DNA from: Planctomycetota bacterium
GTDB lineage: Bacteria; Planctomycetota; UBA1135; GCA-002686595
DNA: 37,906 nt
Direction of reading: 5' to 3'
NCBI GenBank assembly: GCA_026692705.1
Contig: JAPLOE010000123.1
Location: 1-37,906, forward strand
The notes beneath the pieces were generated by a model. It was not told the origin of the DNA and did not search any database. It saw only the letters and a program-made list of their open reading frames with translations. The position numbers and the translations under genes are program-made. How positions within the stretch are numbered: the first letter of the stretch is position 1; each line of letters begins with the position of its first letter. Below are positions 1-7,297 of this stretch, one piece after another.

Positions 1-435
1 GAGCACCTTGGCGATGTTGGGGTGATCCATCATCGCGAGCGCCTGCCGCTCGGCCTCGAAGCGCGCGATCACCTGCTTGGTGTCCATCCCGAGCTTGATG
101 ATCTTGAGCGCGACGCGCCGCTTGACCGGCTCGCGCTGCTCGGCCATCCAGATCGTGCCCATGCCGCCCTCGCCGATCTGCTCGAGCAGGCGGTAGCGCC
201 CGATCTGCGCGCCGGCCTGTTCCGCTCCTGGCGAGCGCGCGCCCAGCGGATCGAGCGCCTTCTCGAGCGCCGGCAGGGCCATGAAGCTCCCGGCCTCCGC
301 ATCCGCCTTGAGCAGCGCCTCCACCTTGGACCGCAGGCCCGCGTCCTTGCCGCAGGCGCCCAGCAGGAAGGCAGCCCGCTGTTCGGGGGGAAGCCCGCGG
401 GCCTCGTGGAAGATCTCTTCGGCGGGGCGGCTCAT
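1..435 (-). CDS. PknB-type serine/threonine protein kinase, N-terminal part (cut by window edge)
   Basis: Only the first 145 codons are inside the window; the gene continues off the left edge. The start ATG is at 433-435. Residues 1 to about 75 form a helical leader of the kind that precedes the kinase domain in many planctomycete and acidobacterial PknB-like proteins (EEIFHEARGLPPEQRAAFL, then a DAGLRSKVEALL segment). The kinase domain begins near residue 83 with IGRYRLLEQIGEGGMG, the glycine-rich ATP loop, followed by the VALKIIKLGMD strand with the invariant ATP-binding lysine and the helix alpha-C region FEAERQALAMMDHPNIAKV. The catalytic loop lies outside, so activity cannot be judged. 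It follows the sigma factor gene by 30 bases on the same strand without a visible Shine-Dalgarno site, so the two are probably co-transcribed and functionally linked, as sigma/kinase pairs often are in this phylum. Confidence 0.93.
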   Translation of the reverse strand, partial: MSRPAEEIFHEARGLPPEQRAAFLLGACGKDAGLRSKVEALLKADAEAGSFMALPALEKALDPLGARSPGAEQAGAQIGRYRLLEQIGEGGMGTIWMAEQREPVKRRVALKIIKLGMDTKQVIARFEAERQALAMMDHPNIAKVL

Positions 436-465
436 CGGAAGGGAACGTTCGGGGTCGGGACGGAA

Positions 466-1044
466 TCAGTCGGAGTCGGACAGGTCGCTGTAGAGCACGG
501 CGCGGGCGTACGTCCAAAGGCGCGCGGCCGTCCGTGGAGAGAGCTCCAGGACCTGCGCGGCCTCGTCGACGCCCAAGCCGGCGAAGAACCGCAGGCGGAC
601 GAGCTTGGCCGCCTGCGGGTCTTCCTGCTCCAAGCGTCCGATCGCCTCGTCGACTGCCAGGATTTCCTCGGAACTTGCGGAGGCGAGCGCCACGACGTCG
701 GTGACCTCCGAGAGTCGCAGGGGAGCGCCGCCCCGCCGCCCGCGCGACCGGGCGTGGTCGATCAGGATGCGCCGCATCGCCTCCGCCGCGGCCGCATAGA
801 AATGCGCTCGCCCGGCCCAGGCCACTTCCCGCGGCCCGACGAGCTTCAAGTAGGCCTCGTGCACCAGCGCGGTCGCCGAGAGCGTGTGCCCGGGCGATTC
901 CTTCGCGAGGCCCAGCTGCGCGGTGCGGCGGAGCTGCTCGTACACCAGCGGCAGGAGCTGGTCGGCCGCCTGCTTGTCCCCCTGGGAAGCCGCGAGCATG
1001 AAACGCGTCGCGTCCGACAGGTCGGGCGGATCCGGAGGGACCAT
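466..1044 (-). CDS. ECF-type RNA polymerase sigma factor, TIGR02999-like family
   Basis: A protein of 192 residues. The N-terminal half is sigma region 2 (QLLPLVYEQLRRTAQ, HTLSATALVHEAYLKL, then WAGRAHFYAAAAEAMRRIL and DHARSRGRRGG). The C-terminal half is region 4, with the helix-turn-helix around AKLVRLRFFAGLGVDEAAQVL and LSPRTAARLWTYARAVL. The ATALVHEAYLKL and RRILIDHARSR blocks are typical of the TIGR02999 / PF07638 sigma factors that are expanded in Planctomycetes and Solibacter. The frame is open further upstream, but I chose the ATG at 1042-1044: the family homology begins right after it, and a TATCTT hexamer lies six bases upstream. No anti-sigma gene is next to it; the downstream kinase is the likely partner. 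Target promoters are unknown. Confidence 0.93.
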   Translation of the reverse strand: MVPPDPPDLSDATRFMLAASQGDKQAADQLLPLVYEQLRRTAQLGLAKESPGHTLSATALVHEAYLKLVGPREVAWAGRAHFYAAAAEAMRRILIDHARSRGRRGGAPLRLSEVTDVVALASASSEEILAVDEAIGRLEQEDPQAAKLVRLRFFAGLGVDEAAQVLELSPRTAARLWTYARAVLYSDLSDSD

Positions 1045-1050
1045 GCGAAG

Positions 1051-1056
1051 AAGATA
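1051..1056 (-). promoter_or_regulatory. -10-like hexamer TATCTT before the sigma factor gene
   Basis: Read on the minus strand, TATCTT is followed by six bases and then the ATG. A -10 box at this distance would put the transcript start at or next to the start codon, so the mRNA would be leaderless. No convincing -35 box is visible. This is one of eight such sites in the window. Confidence 0.5.
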
Positions 1057-1115
1057 CCGTCCGTCGGCGCTTGGCTGGGCCGTGCGCTCCCGAGCAAGGG
1101 ATGGGGCGGGTGCGG

Positions 1116-2768
1116 CTAGCGGCGCAGCGCGTCCAAGGCCGCGAACAGCGCGGCGCGGGTCGTGCCCGGTTGCCAAGCGGCGAGCGCGCCGTCGCGCGCA
1201 CCGAGGCGGAGCGAGGCGAAGCGCTCCGCGAGCACGTGGGCCTCGCCGCGATCGACAGCCTCATCGGGCCGGAAGTGCAGCGGGTCGCTCGCGGTCGTCA
1301 TGCCGAGCACGGCGAGGCGCTGCACGGGCGCGAAGTGCGGGTGCGTCGACGGCAGGTCGCGCATCGGGACGAGCATCGTGCGTTCGGCGAGCAGCGCCTC
1401 CTGCACGTCGCGGGCCGCGAGCGCACGCGGCTCGCTGCGGCGCTTCGCGCACAACGCGGCGGCGGCTCCGGCGGCCTGTCCGATCAGCATCACGACCGGT
1501 TGCAGGCGCGAGCAGCCGTTGACGATGTGCGTGACGCCGATCGATTTCTCGGCGAGCACGAGCCCGTCGGTGTCGCGCGGCACGAGCGCGGCGAAAGGGA
1601 TCTGGAACGGCGCGTTCTTGGGGTAACGCTCGTCGAGGCGCTGCGCGGGCGGCAGGTGGCTCTTGGAGTGATGGTGATCGAGGAAATAGTCGCCGACGGC
1701 GATCGCGTCGGGCTGCATCGGCGGCCGCGGCGCGCCGGTCGCGGGCACGACGTCCTGCTCGCGCATCCAGCGCAACGGCTCGCCGCGCCGGCTCTCGCGC
1801 ACGTAGGGAATCCACGGCAGCCGATCGGGAGTGCCGAATTCATCGGCGAGGCCCCATTCGGGATGCCGGAGCTCGTTCTGCATGTAGTGGACGAACGCGA
1901 GCGTGCGCCGCTTGGCGGCCGCGATGCACTGCGCGCGTTCCGCAGCGCTCCCGAACAATCCGTCGGCCGGGCTGTCGTTGGAGTGGAACGGCCAGTTCAG
2001 CATGAACTTGGCCCCGGGGAGCAACGCGTAACCGAGGAAGCTCTCCCAGTCGTGCAGGCCGTGGTTGAGGAGCGCGGGATCCGGCGTCGTGCAGCGGTCC
2101 GAGGTCGAGCAGTCGAAGAGCGCCGCGTCGTAACCGTCCGGGCGGGGAACGGCGGGTGCCTTGCCGGCGTGCTTCTGCAGGATCGCGACGAGGGTCTGGT
2201 CCTGCAGCTCCATGTCGGGCGTCGCGGGCGCGTCGGGCTCGCCGGACTGCGCGGCGCTCTCGCGGCCGAGGCGGAACGGAACGCGGCCGAGCGCGAGCAC
2301 ATCGCCGAATTCGGTCGCTTCGACCGTGACGTGCGCGCGGACCTCGACCAACTCGCCCGCGCGCCGGAAGCGGGCGCCGACGATGCGTCGACCTTCGCGC
2401 AGCACCTCGAAAAGCTCGGCACCGTGCCACACCTCCGCGCCGCTCTCGCGCACCTTGCGCGCCATCACCTGCGCGCCGAAGTGCGGCTCGAAACACGTGT
2501 TGCTCACCCAACCTGTACGCACGTTCTGCGCGCCGCCGTAGTGGGCCTCGATTTCCGCGCGAAAAGCCCCGAAGAAGCCACTTCCCAAGGCTCCTTCGTT
2601 GCCATCCAATGCGCTGACGCCCGCGGCGGTCACCATGCCGCCGAGCCACGGCGTCGGCTCCGCCACCAGCGTACGCGCACCGAGGCGCGCCGCTTGCCAC
2701 GCGGCCGCCGCGCCGCTCGCTCCGCCACCGACGACCAGGACATCCACCGAGATCGAGTTCGTGCTCAT
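1116..2768 (-). CDS. FAD-dependent oxidoreductase (PF12831-like)
   Basis: A protein of 550 residues. It starts MSTNSISVDVLVVGGGASG, with the GxGxxG dinucleotide-binding loop at residues 14-19 followed by AAAAWQAARLGARTLVAEP, a classic FAD Rossmann fold. Near the C-terminus the second FAD-contact region is visible: LVLAEKSIGVTHIVNG, then RLQPVVMLIGQAAGAAAALC. These are hallmarks of the FAD_oxidored family, common in planctomycetes; substrates are mostly unknown and I do not assign one. There is no signal peptide, so it is probably cytoplasmic. The frame is open upstream, but the ATG at 2766-2768 is favoured because a Rossmann strand begins seven residues later and a TAGGAT box sits ten bases upstream. 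A GTG at codon 8 is the only other reasonable start. Its promoter must lie inside the divergent neighbour's signal-peptide codons. Confidence 0.9.
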   Translation of the reverse strand: MSTNSISVDVLVVGGGASGAAAAWQAARLGARTLVAEPTPWLGGMVTAAGVSALDGNEGALGSGFFGAFRAEIEAHYGGAQNVRTGWVSNTCFEPHFGAQVMARKVRESGAEVWHGAELFEVLREGRRIVGARFRRAGELVEVRAHVTVEATEFGDVLALGRVPFRLGRESAAQSGEPDAPATPDMELQDQTLVAILQKHAGKAPAVPRPDGYDAALFDCSTSDRCTTPDPALLNHGLHDWESFLGYALLPGAKFMLNWPFHSNDSPADGLFGSAAERAQCIAAAKRRTLAFVHYMQNELRHPEWGLADEFGTPDRLPWIPYVRESRRGEPLRWMREQDVVPATGAPRPPMQPDAIAVGDYFLDHHHSKSHLPPAQRLDERYPKNAPFQIPFAALVPRDTDGLVLAEKSIGVTHIVNGCSRLQPVVMLIGQAAGAAAALCAKRRSEPRALAARDVQEALLAERTMLVPMRDLPSTHPHFAPVQRLAVLGMTTASDPLHFRPDEAVDRGEAHVLAERFASLRLGARDGALAAWQPGTTRAALFAALDALRR

Positions 2769-5175
2769 GCAGCGAGGAATCCTAGCTCTTGCGGCCGCCG
2801 TCTGCCTCGCGAGCGCGAGCGTCGCCGGGGAGCGCGAGCTGCGCGCCGTGTGGATCCCCAACACCGACACGCGCTTCTTCGAGTCGCGCGAGAGCATCGC
2901 GGGCGCCAGGGAGTCGCTCGCGCGCGGCGGCATCAACGTCGTGTTACCGGTCGTGTGGAGCAAGGGCGCGACGCTGTTCCCCAGCGAGGTGATGCGCACG
3001 CACACGGGACAGGCGATCGATAGGCGCTATGAGGGCCGCGATCCGCTCGCGGAGGTGCTCGCCGAGGCGCACCAGCGCGGCATCGAGGTCATCCCGTGGT
3101 TCGAGTACGGCTTCTGCGACGGGCACGAGCGCTATCCGGGCAAGCTGCTCGCCGCGCATCCGGAGTGGGCGGCGCTCGGCAGCGACGGGAAGCCGGTCGT
3201 GAAGAACGGCTTTCCGTGGCTGAATTCGCTCGATCCGGCGGTGCAGCACTGGATGAGCGAGCTCGTGCTCGAGGTGTGCCGCAAGTACGACATCGACGGC
3301 GTGCAGGGCGACGATCGTTTGCCCGCGCTGCCGTGCGAGGCGGGCTACAACCCCGAAGTGGTCGCCGCGTACAAGGCCGAGACGGGGCGCGAGGCGCCGA
3401 AGGATCCGAAGGAGCCGCGCTGGCTCGCGTGGCGCGCGGAGCGGCTCACCGAGTACCTGCGGGACTTGCGCGAGGAAGTGAAGGCCGTGCGGCCGGGGCT
3501 GGTGTTCTCGATGGCGCCGGGTGCGCCGAGCTGGGCCTACACGGAATACCTGCAGCAGCAGGAGCGCTGGATGGAGCTCGGGCTGCTCGACGCGCTGCAT
3601 CCGCAGGTGTACGCGCGCTCGCTGGAGGAGTACGAGCGGATGCTCGGCGGCGTGTTCGCGCTCGAATGGATCGCCAAGCGCAAGGACAAGCTCTTCCCGG
3701 GAGTGCTCGTGCGCATCGGCGACTGGCGCGCGAGTGGGGAGCTCTTGTGCGAGAGCGTCGCGGTCAATCGCAAGCGCAAGCTCGATGGCGAGGTCTTTTT
3801 CTTCCATCAGGGACTGCTCGACGACTCTGGCGAGCGGCTGGCGGCGCTCGCGAAGGGGCCGTACAAGCGCGCGGCGACGCCGCCGTGGCGCAAGCAGGAA
3901 GGTTGGAGAATCCCGGCGAAACCGGCACTTCCGAAGGCCGATGGCGCGAAGGAACTCGAGGGCGGCAAGGCGCTCGAGCTGCCGGTCGGCGTCCCGGTGA
4001 CGGTGAGCTGGTCGGTGAGGGCGGACTGCGACGGCGGGCCGCGGCTCGCGCTGCGCCTGCCGCTGGGACACGGGCTCGTGGGCGACGTGCGCTTGACGGT
4101 GCAACAAGCGCCGGATGCGTTCGTGAATCTCGCTGCGAGTCAGGTCGAACGCTGGCGCGAAGGCTGGATCGAGTTCACGGGCGTCGGCTGGCGGCGTGGG
4201 GCGACGTGCAACGTGACGCTGGAGCTGCCCGCGAGCGCGACGCCGCGTCGGATCGGCGAGCTCGTCGCGTTGACGGATCGCTCGCCCGACAGGTGGATGC
4301 GGGACCGGGCTCTCGACTGGAAGCCGTGCGAGGACTTGAACAAGGCGCTGCCGGGTTCGTTGCGGGTGTTCGAAGCGCGCAACGAGAATCTCCCGCTGCG
4401 TGCGTGGCTCGTCGAGGCGCGTCCGTCGAGCGCCGAGTGGCGCCCGCGGGCGCAGCTCTCCGACGACAGCGACGGTCTCGAGACGGTCGAGTCCTTCGCG
4501 CGCGACGCCGGCGCGCTCGTCGCGATCAACGCGGGCTATTTCGGCGGCGGAAAGTCGCTCAGCCTCGTCGTCGACGACGGAAAAGAGCTTTCGCCGAACG
4601 CGCCGTCGATCGCGCGCGATGGCGTGAGCCTGTTCCCGACGCGCGGAGCGTTTGGGCTCTTCCCCGACGGCACGTCCGACATCGGCTGGGTGTACGACGT
4701 CGACGGGAAGCTCGTGAGCTACGCGGTGCCGAGCCCCATTCGCTCCGGCGCGCCGCAACCTCGCCCCAGCGCGGAATTTCCGGCCCAAATGCGCCCGTGG
4801 ACGCCCGAGCTCGCGCTCGGCGGCGGTCCGGTCCTGATCGAGAGCGGCACCACGCGCATCACCTACGAGGAAGAGGTCTTCTTCGGCTCCGGCATGGGCT
4901 CGATCGACTCGCGCCACCCGCGCACGGCGCTGGGGTACACGCACGACGGGCGTCTGCTCCTGCTCGTCGTCGACGGTCGCAGTCGCGAGAGCGCCGGAGC
5001 CACTCTGGGAGACCTTGCGCGCGAGCTGCGCGCCCGTGGCGCCGTCGAGGCGCTCAACCTCGACGGTGGCGGCTCGACGACGCTGGTGGTGAACGGAACC
5101 GTGATCAACCAGCCGTCCGACAAGTCCGGCGCGCGCGAAGTCGCCTCCGCGCTGCTGCTCGTGCCCACGAAGTGA
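2767..5175 (+). CDS. Secreted glycoside-hydrolase-like GHL10 / phosphodiester glycosidase (NAGPA) fusion
   Basis: A protein of 802 residues with a signal peptide (MQRGILALAAAVCLASASVA, residues 1-20). Residues about 22-330 match the GHL10/DUF187 TIM-barrel family: ELRAVWIPNTDTRFF at the start, then INVVLPVVWSKG, GIEVIPWFEYGF, HPEWAAL and YDIDGVQGDDR, where the acidic residues are candidate catalytic ones. A linker and a beta-rich segment (about 390-530) follow. Residues about 534-800 match the NAGPA phosphodiester glycosidase family (PF09992): GALVAINAGYFGGG, LALGGGPVLIESG, SRHPRTALGYT, and the strongly conserved LNLDGGGSTTLVVNG near residue 764. NAGPA-type enzymes remove sugars linked through phosphodiesters; the GHL10 substrate is unknown. 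The start codon overlaps that of the divergent oxidoreductase. The stop TGA abuts the stop of the next gene back to back (TGATCA). Confidence 0.9.
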   Translation: MQRGILALAAAVCLASASVAGERELRAVWIPNTDTRFFESRESIAGARESLARGGINVVLPVVWSKGATLFPSEVMRTHTGQAIDRRYEGRDPLAEVLAEAHQRGIEVIPWFEYGFCDGHERYPGKLLAAHPEWAALGSDGKPVVKNGFPWLNSLDPAVQHWMSELVLEVCRKYDIDGVQGDDRLPALPCEAGYNPEVVAAYKAETGREAPKDPKEPRWLAWRAERLTEYLRDLREEVKAVRPGLVFSMAPGAPSWAYTEYLQQQERWMELGLLDALHPQVYARSLEEYERMLGGVFALEWIAKRKDKLFPGVLVRIGDWRASGELLCESVAVNRKRKLDGEVFFFHQGLLDDSGERLAALAKGPYKRAATPPWRKQEGWRIPAKPALPKADGAKELEGGKALELPVGVPVTVSWSVRADCDGGPRLALRLPLGHGLVGDVRLTVQQAPDAFVNLAASQVERWREGWIEFTGVGWRRGATCNVTLELPASATPRRIGELVALTDRSPDRWMRDRALDWKPCEDLNKALPGSLRVFEARNENLPLRAWLVEARPSSAEWRPRAQLSDDSDGLETVESFARDAGALVAINAGYFGGGKSLSLVVDDGKELSPNAPSIARDGVSLFPTRGAFGLFPDGTSDIGWVYDVDGKLVSYAVPSPIRSGAPQPRPSAEFPAQMRPWTPELALGGGPVLIESGTTRITYEEEVFFGSGMGSIDSRHPRTALGYTHDGRLLLLVVDGRSRESAGATLGDLARELRARGAVEALNLDGGGSTTLVVNGTVINQPSDKSGAREVASALLLVPTK
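2779..2784 (-). promoter_or_regulatory. -10-like hexamer TAGGAT for the FAD oxidoreductase, inside the GHL10-NAGPA gene
   Basis: On the minus strand the sequence reads AGCTAGGAT, then ten bases, then the ATG at 2768. The hexamer lies within codons 5-6 of the divergent gene, in its signal-peptide region. This fits the lack of any intergenic space and the leaderless pattern elsewhere in the window. No -35 box is obvious. Confidence 0.45.
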
Positions 5176-6390
5176 TCAGGGCGCGAGCGCGGCCGCGAGC
5201 TCGCGCTCGCACAGCCACAGCGCGCGCGGCACGTGGAAGCAGCCCTTGTAGGGGCCGCCCTTGAAGCGTTGCGAGACGTCGCCGCGGCGGTCGAGGTAGC
5301 CGAACCACTCGCCGTGCTGCGCGTCGGGGAAGTGCGCGAAGGTCCAGTCGGCGACCTGCTCGAAGCGCGCGAACCAGCTCGCGTCGCCGGTGTCGCGCCA
5401 GGCCATCAGGAGCGCGACGATCGCCTCGCAGTGCGGCCACCACAGCTTCATCGGCCACTCGAGCTGCTGCGGGCTGAAGCCCTCGCTGTCGAGGAAGTAG
5501 AGGATGCCGCCGAATTCGCGATCCCAGCCGAAGTCGAGCGCGCCGCGGATCATCGCGAGCGCCTCGTCGCGGAGTCCCGAGTCCTTGGTGCGCCTCGCGA
5601 AGTCGAGCAGGAACCAGCCGCACTCGATCACGTGTCCGGGGTTGATCAGGCGGCCTTCGGGCGAGTCGAGCAGCGAGCCGTCAGCGGCGATCGTCTCGAA
5701 CACGAGGCCGCGCTCGGGGCGGTGGTGACGGCGAATCGCGGCGACGCAGCGGCGCTCGATCGCGTCGTAGTCGGGGCGATCGTGGAAGGTGGGGGAGCCG
5801 GGAGCGCCGCGCAGCTCGGCGACGAGGTTGAGCAGGATCATCGGCACGGCGAGCTCGCTCGTGGGCTGGTTGCCCGCGAGCTTCGGCTTGCCGAGCGGAG
5901 TCGGGTCCTCGATCCAGCGCAGGATCGCGTCGAATTCCGACAGCGCGAGCGTCCGGTAGCTCGTGTCGCCGCTGGCGCGCGCGTATTCCGCGAAGGCCAT
6001 GACGTAGAAGCACGCGGCGAACATCTTGCGCTGCAGCGTGAGCGGCTGGCCGTCGCGCGCGAGGCAGAAGTAGACCTGATCGTCGGGGCGCCGCGCGTGC
6101 TCGCGCAGGAAGCGCGCGCCGAGCTTGGCGGCCTCGAGCAGCTCCGCGCGCGAGCGATCCTCGTTGAAGAGCTTCGAGAGCATCCACACCTGTCGGCCCT
6201 GCAGCCACACGTGCTTCTTGGTGTCGAAGCGCCGGCCGTCGAGGTCGAGGCAATTGAAATAGCCGCCGAATTCCTGGTCGAGCGAGTGGCGCATCCAGAA
6301 CGGGATCACGCTGCCGTGGAGCTCGGAATGCAGGCGCGCGCGCCAGCGTTCGAGCGTCGCACGCGCCGGTTGACGGTTCGAATCAGCCAC
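5176..6390 (-). CDS. AGE-family sugar epimerase/isomerase (N-acylglucosamine 2-epimerase fold)
   Basis: A protein of 404 residues, the usual length of the AGE (renin-binding protein) family, an (alpha/alpha)6 barrel. Visible family positions are Arg66 in HVWLQGRQVWML, His253 and Glu256 in INPGHVIECGW, His320 and Glu322 in WWPHCEAI, and His386 in YKGCFHVPRAL; these correspond to the active-site Arg and His set of AGE, YihS and cellobiose 2-epimerase enzymes. Members interconvert GlcNAc/ManNAc, mannose/glucose, mannose/fructose or cellobiose/Glc-Man, and the sequence does not tell me which. Being in an operon with an alpha-mannosidase favours mannose. It starts with GTG (CAC at 6388-6390), supported by an AGGAGG six bases upstream. 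It overlaps the DUF4434 gene by eight bases and is the last gene of the operon. Confidence 0.92.
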   Translation of the reverse strand: MADSNRQPARATLERWRARLHSELHGSVIPFWMRHSLDQEFGGYFNCLDLDGRRFDTKKHVWLQGRQVWMLSKLFNEDRSRAELLEAAKLGARFLREHARRPDDQVYFCLARDGQPLTLQRKMFAACFYVMAFAEYARASGDTSYRTLALSEFDAILRWIEDPTPLGKPKLAGNQPTSELAVPMILLNLVAELRGAPGSPTFHDRPDYDAIERRCVAAIRRHHRPERGLVFETIAADGSLLDSPEGRLINPGHVIECGWFLLDFARRTKDSGLRDEALAMIRGALDFGWDREFGGILYFLDSEGFSPQQLEWPMKLWWPHCEAIVALLMAWRDTGDASWFARFEQVADWTFAHFPDAQHGEWFGYLDRRGDVSQRFKGGPYKGCFHVPRALWLCERELAAALAP

Positions 6391-7297
6391 GCTTGGCCTC
6401 CTGGGCGCGCTTCCACTCCATGTAGAAGCGGTGCAGCCCCTTGGCGGACGGGAAGATCGAGTTCGGCGAGAGGAAGTGCGAGAACTCGAAGGTGATCAGC
6501 TTGTCGACGCCGGCCGTGCGCGCGGCCTCGATCTTGTGGCGCAGCTTGGGCCACGCGATCGGCGGGAACTTGATGTGCACGTCGCGGTCGAAGCTCTCGG
6601 TGTTCGACCAGCAGGTGAGGCCGTGCTTGCGCGCGAGGCGCGAGTTGAGCTCGAGAAACTCCGGCAACTTCACGTATTCGACCTGCCCGTCCTGGAACGC
6701 GACGATGTCGACGAGGCCCTCGATGCGCGCGAAGACCTGCGCCCACTCGCGCTCGTGCTCGGCGAGCGAGATGGTCGTGCCGAACTGCTTGGCGCCGCGG
6801 ATGTAGGGCGAGATCAGGATCGGAACGTTCTTGAGCGAGCGCAGATGGCGCGCGAGCGACTCGTAGACGCGCATCACGCTGTCGTCGAACGTGTTGATCT
6901 CGTGGCTGATGTACCAGCCGCCGAAGGCCGGGCTCTTGCCGTAACGCTCGAAGAATTCCTCGGTGAACGCGAGGTTCACGTCGATCTCCTGCTGGTGCTC
7001 GCCCTTCATCCAGTGCTCGCCGGAGTCGTAGGTGCCGAAGAACAGCGTCATGCCGTTCTTCTCGGCGAGCTCGAGAAACAGGCCGACCAGGTCCTCCTGC
7101 ACGATCAGGTAGCCGTGGCGCCGCCGCAGCACCTTCGAGTCGAACGCGCAGCGGTCCTGATAGCCGGCGCGGATCAGGATGACCGTGTCGATGCCGAAGG
7201 CCTTCATGGCCTCGAAGTCGCGCGTCCACTCCTCGCGGCTCCAGTTGGCGGACGGGATGTCGTGGCTGATCTCGTCTAGGAACGTTCCGGTGATCAT
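6383..7297 (-). CDS. DUF4434-family TIM-barrel protein (putative glycosidase)
   Basis: A protein of 304 residues matching the DUF4434 family (PF14488), thought to be a glycoside-hydrolase-like TIM barrel. Visible features are the start MITGTFLDEISHDIPSANW, AMKAFGIDTVILIRAGY (strand and helix), NGMTLFFGTYDSGEHW, FGGWYISHEINTFDD with an acidic residue at a strand end (candidate acid/base), NVPILISPYIRGAK, VDIVAFQDGQVEY and GVDKLITFEFSHFLSPN. There is no signal peptide, so it is cytoplasmic unless processed otherwise. Although the frame is open upstream, the ATG at 7295-7297 is chosen because homology starts there and it overlaps the mannosidase stop as ATGA, typical of translational coupling. 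It is the middle gene of the mannosidase / DUF4434 / epimerase operon, so it most likely takes part in breakdown of the same glycan. No enzymatic activity is assigned. Confidence 0.85.
   Translation of the reverse strand: MITGTFLDEISHDIPSANWSREEWTRDFEAMKAFGIDTVILIRAGYQDRCAFDSKVLRRRHGYLIVQEDLVGLFLELAEKNGMTLFFGTYDSGEHWMKGEHQQEIDVNLAFTEEFFERYGKSPAFGGWYISHEINTFDDSVMRVYESLARHLRSLKNVPILISPYIRGAKQFGTTISLAEHEREWAQVFARIEGLVDIVAFQDGQVEYVKLPEFLELNSRLARKHGLTCWSNTESFDRDVHIKFPPIAWPKLRHKIEAARTAGVDKLITFEFSHFLSPNSIFPSAKGLHRFYMEWKRAQEAKRG
6397..6402 (-). promoter_or_regulatory. Shine-Dalgarno AGGAGG of the AGE-family gene
   Basis: A perfect AGGAGG on the minus strand, six bases before the GTG start at 6390 and inside the end of the DUF4434 gene. 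It decides the unusual GTG start and shows that internal operon genes here use Shine-Dalgarno initiation. Confidence 0.75.

Noticed and set aside
2599..2766. In-frame upstream extension of the GHL10-NAGPA protein from the ATG at 2599
   Set aside because: It would overlap the oxidoreductase's Rossmann codons and hide a clear signal peptide that starts at 2767.
2944..4944. Very long open frames opposite to real genes (for example opposite GHL10-NAGPA, the mannosidase, the DUF1553 gene and the toroid gene)
   Set aside because: They are by-products of high GC in third codon positions. Their translations are Arg/Ala/Gly/Pro-rich with no domain motifs, and they lie antisense to well-supported genes.
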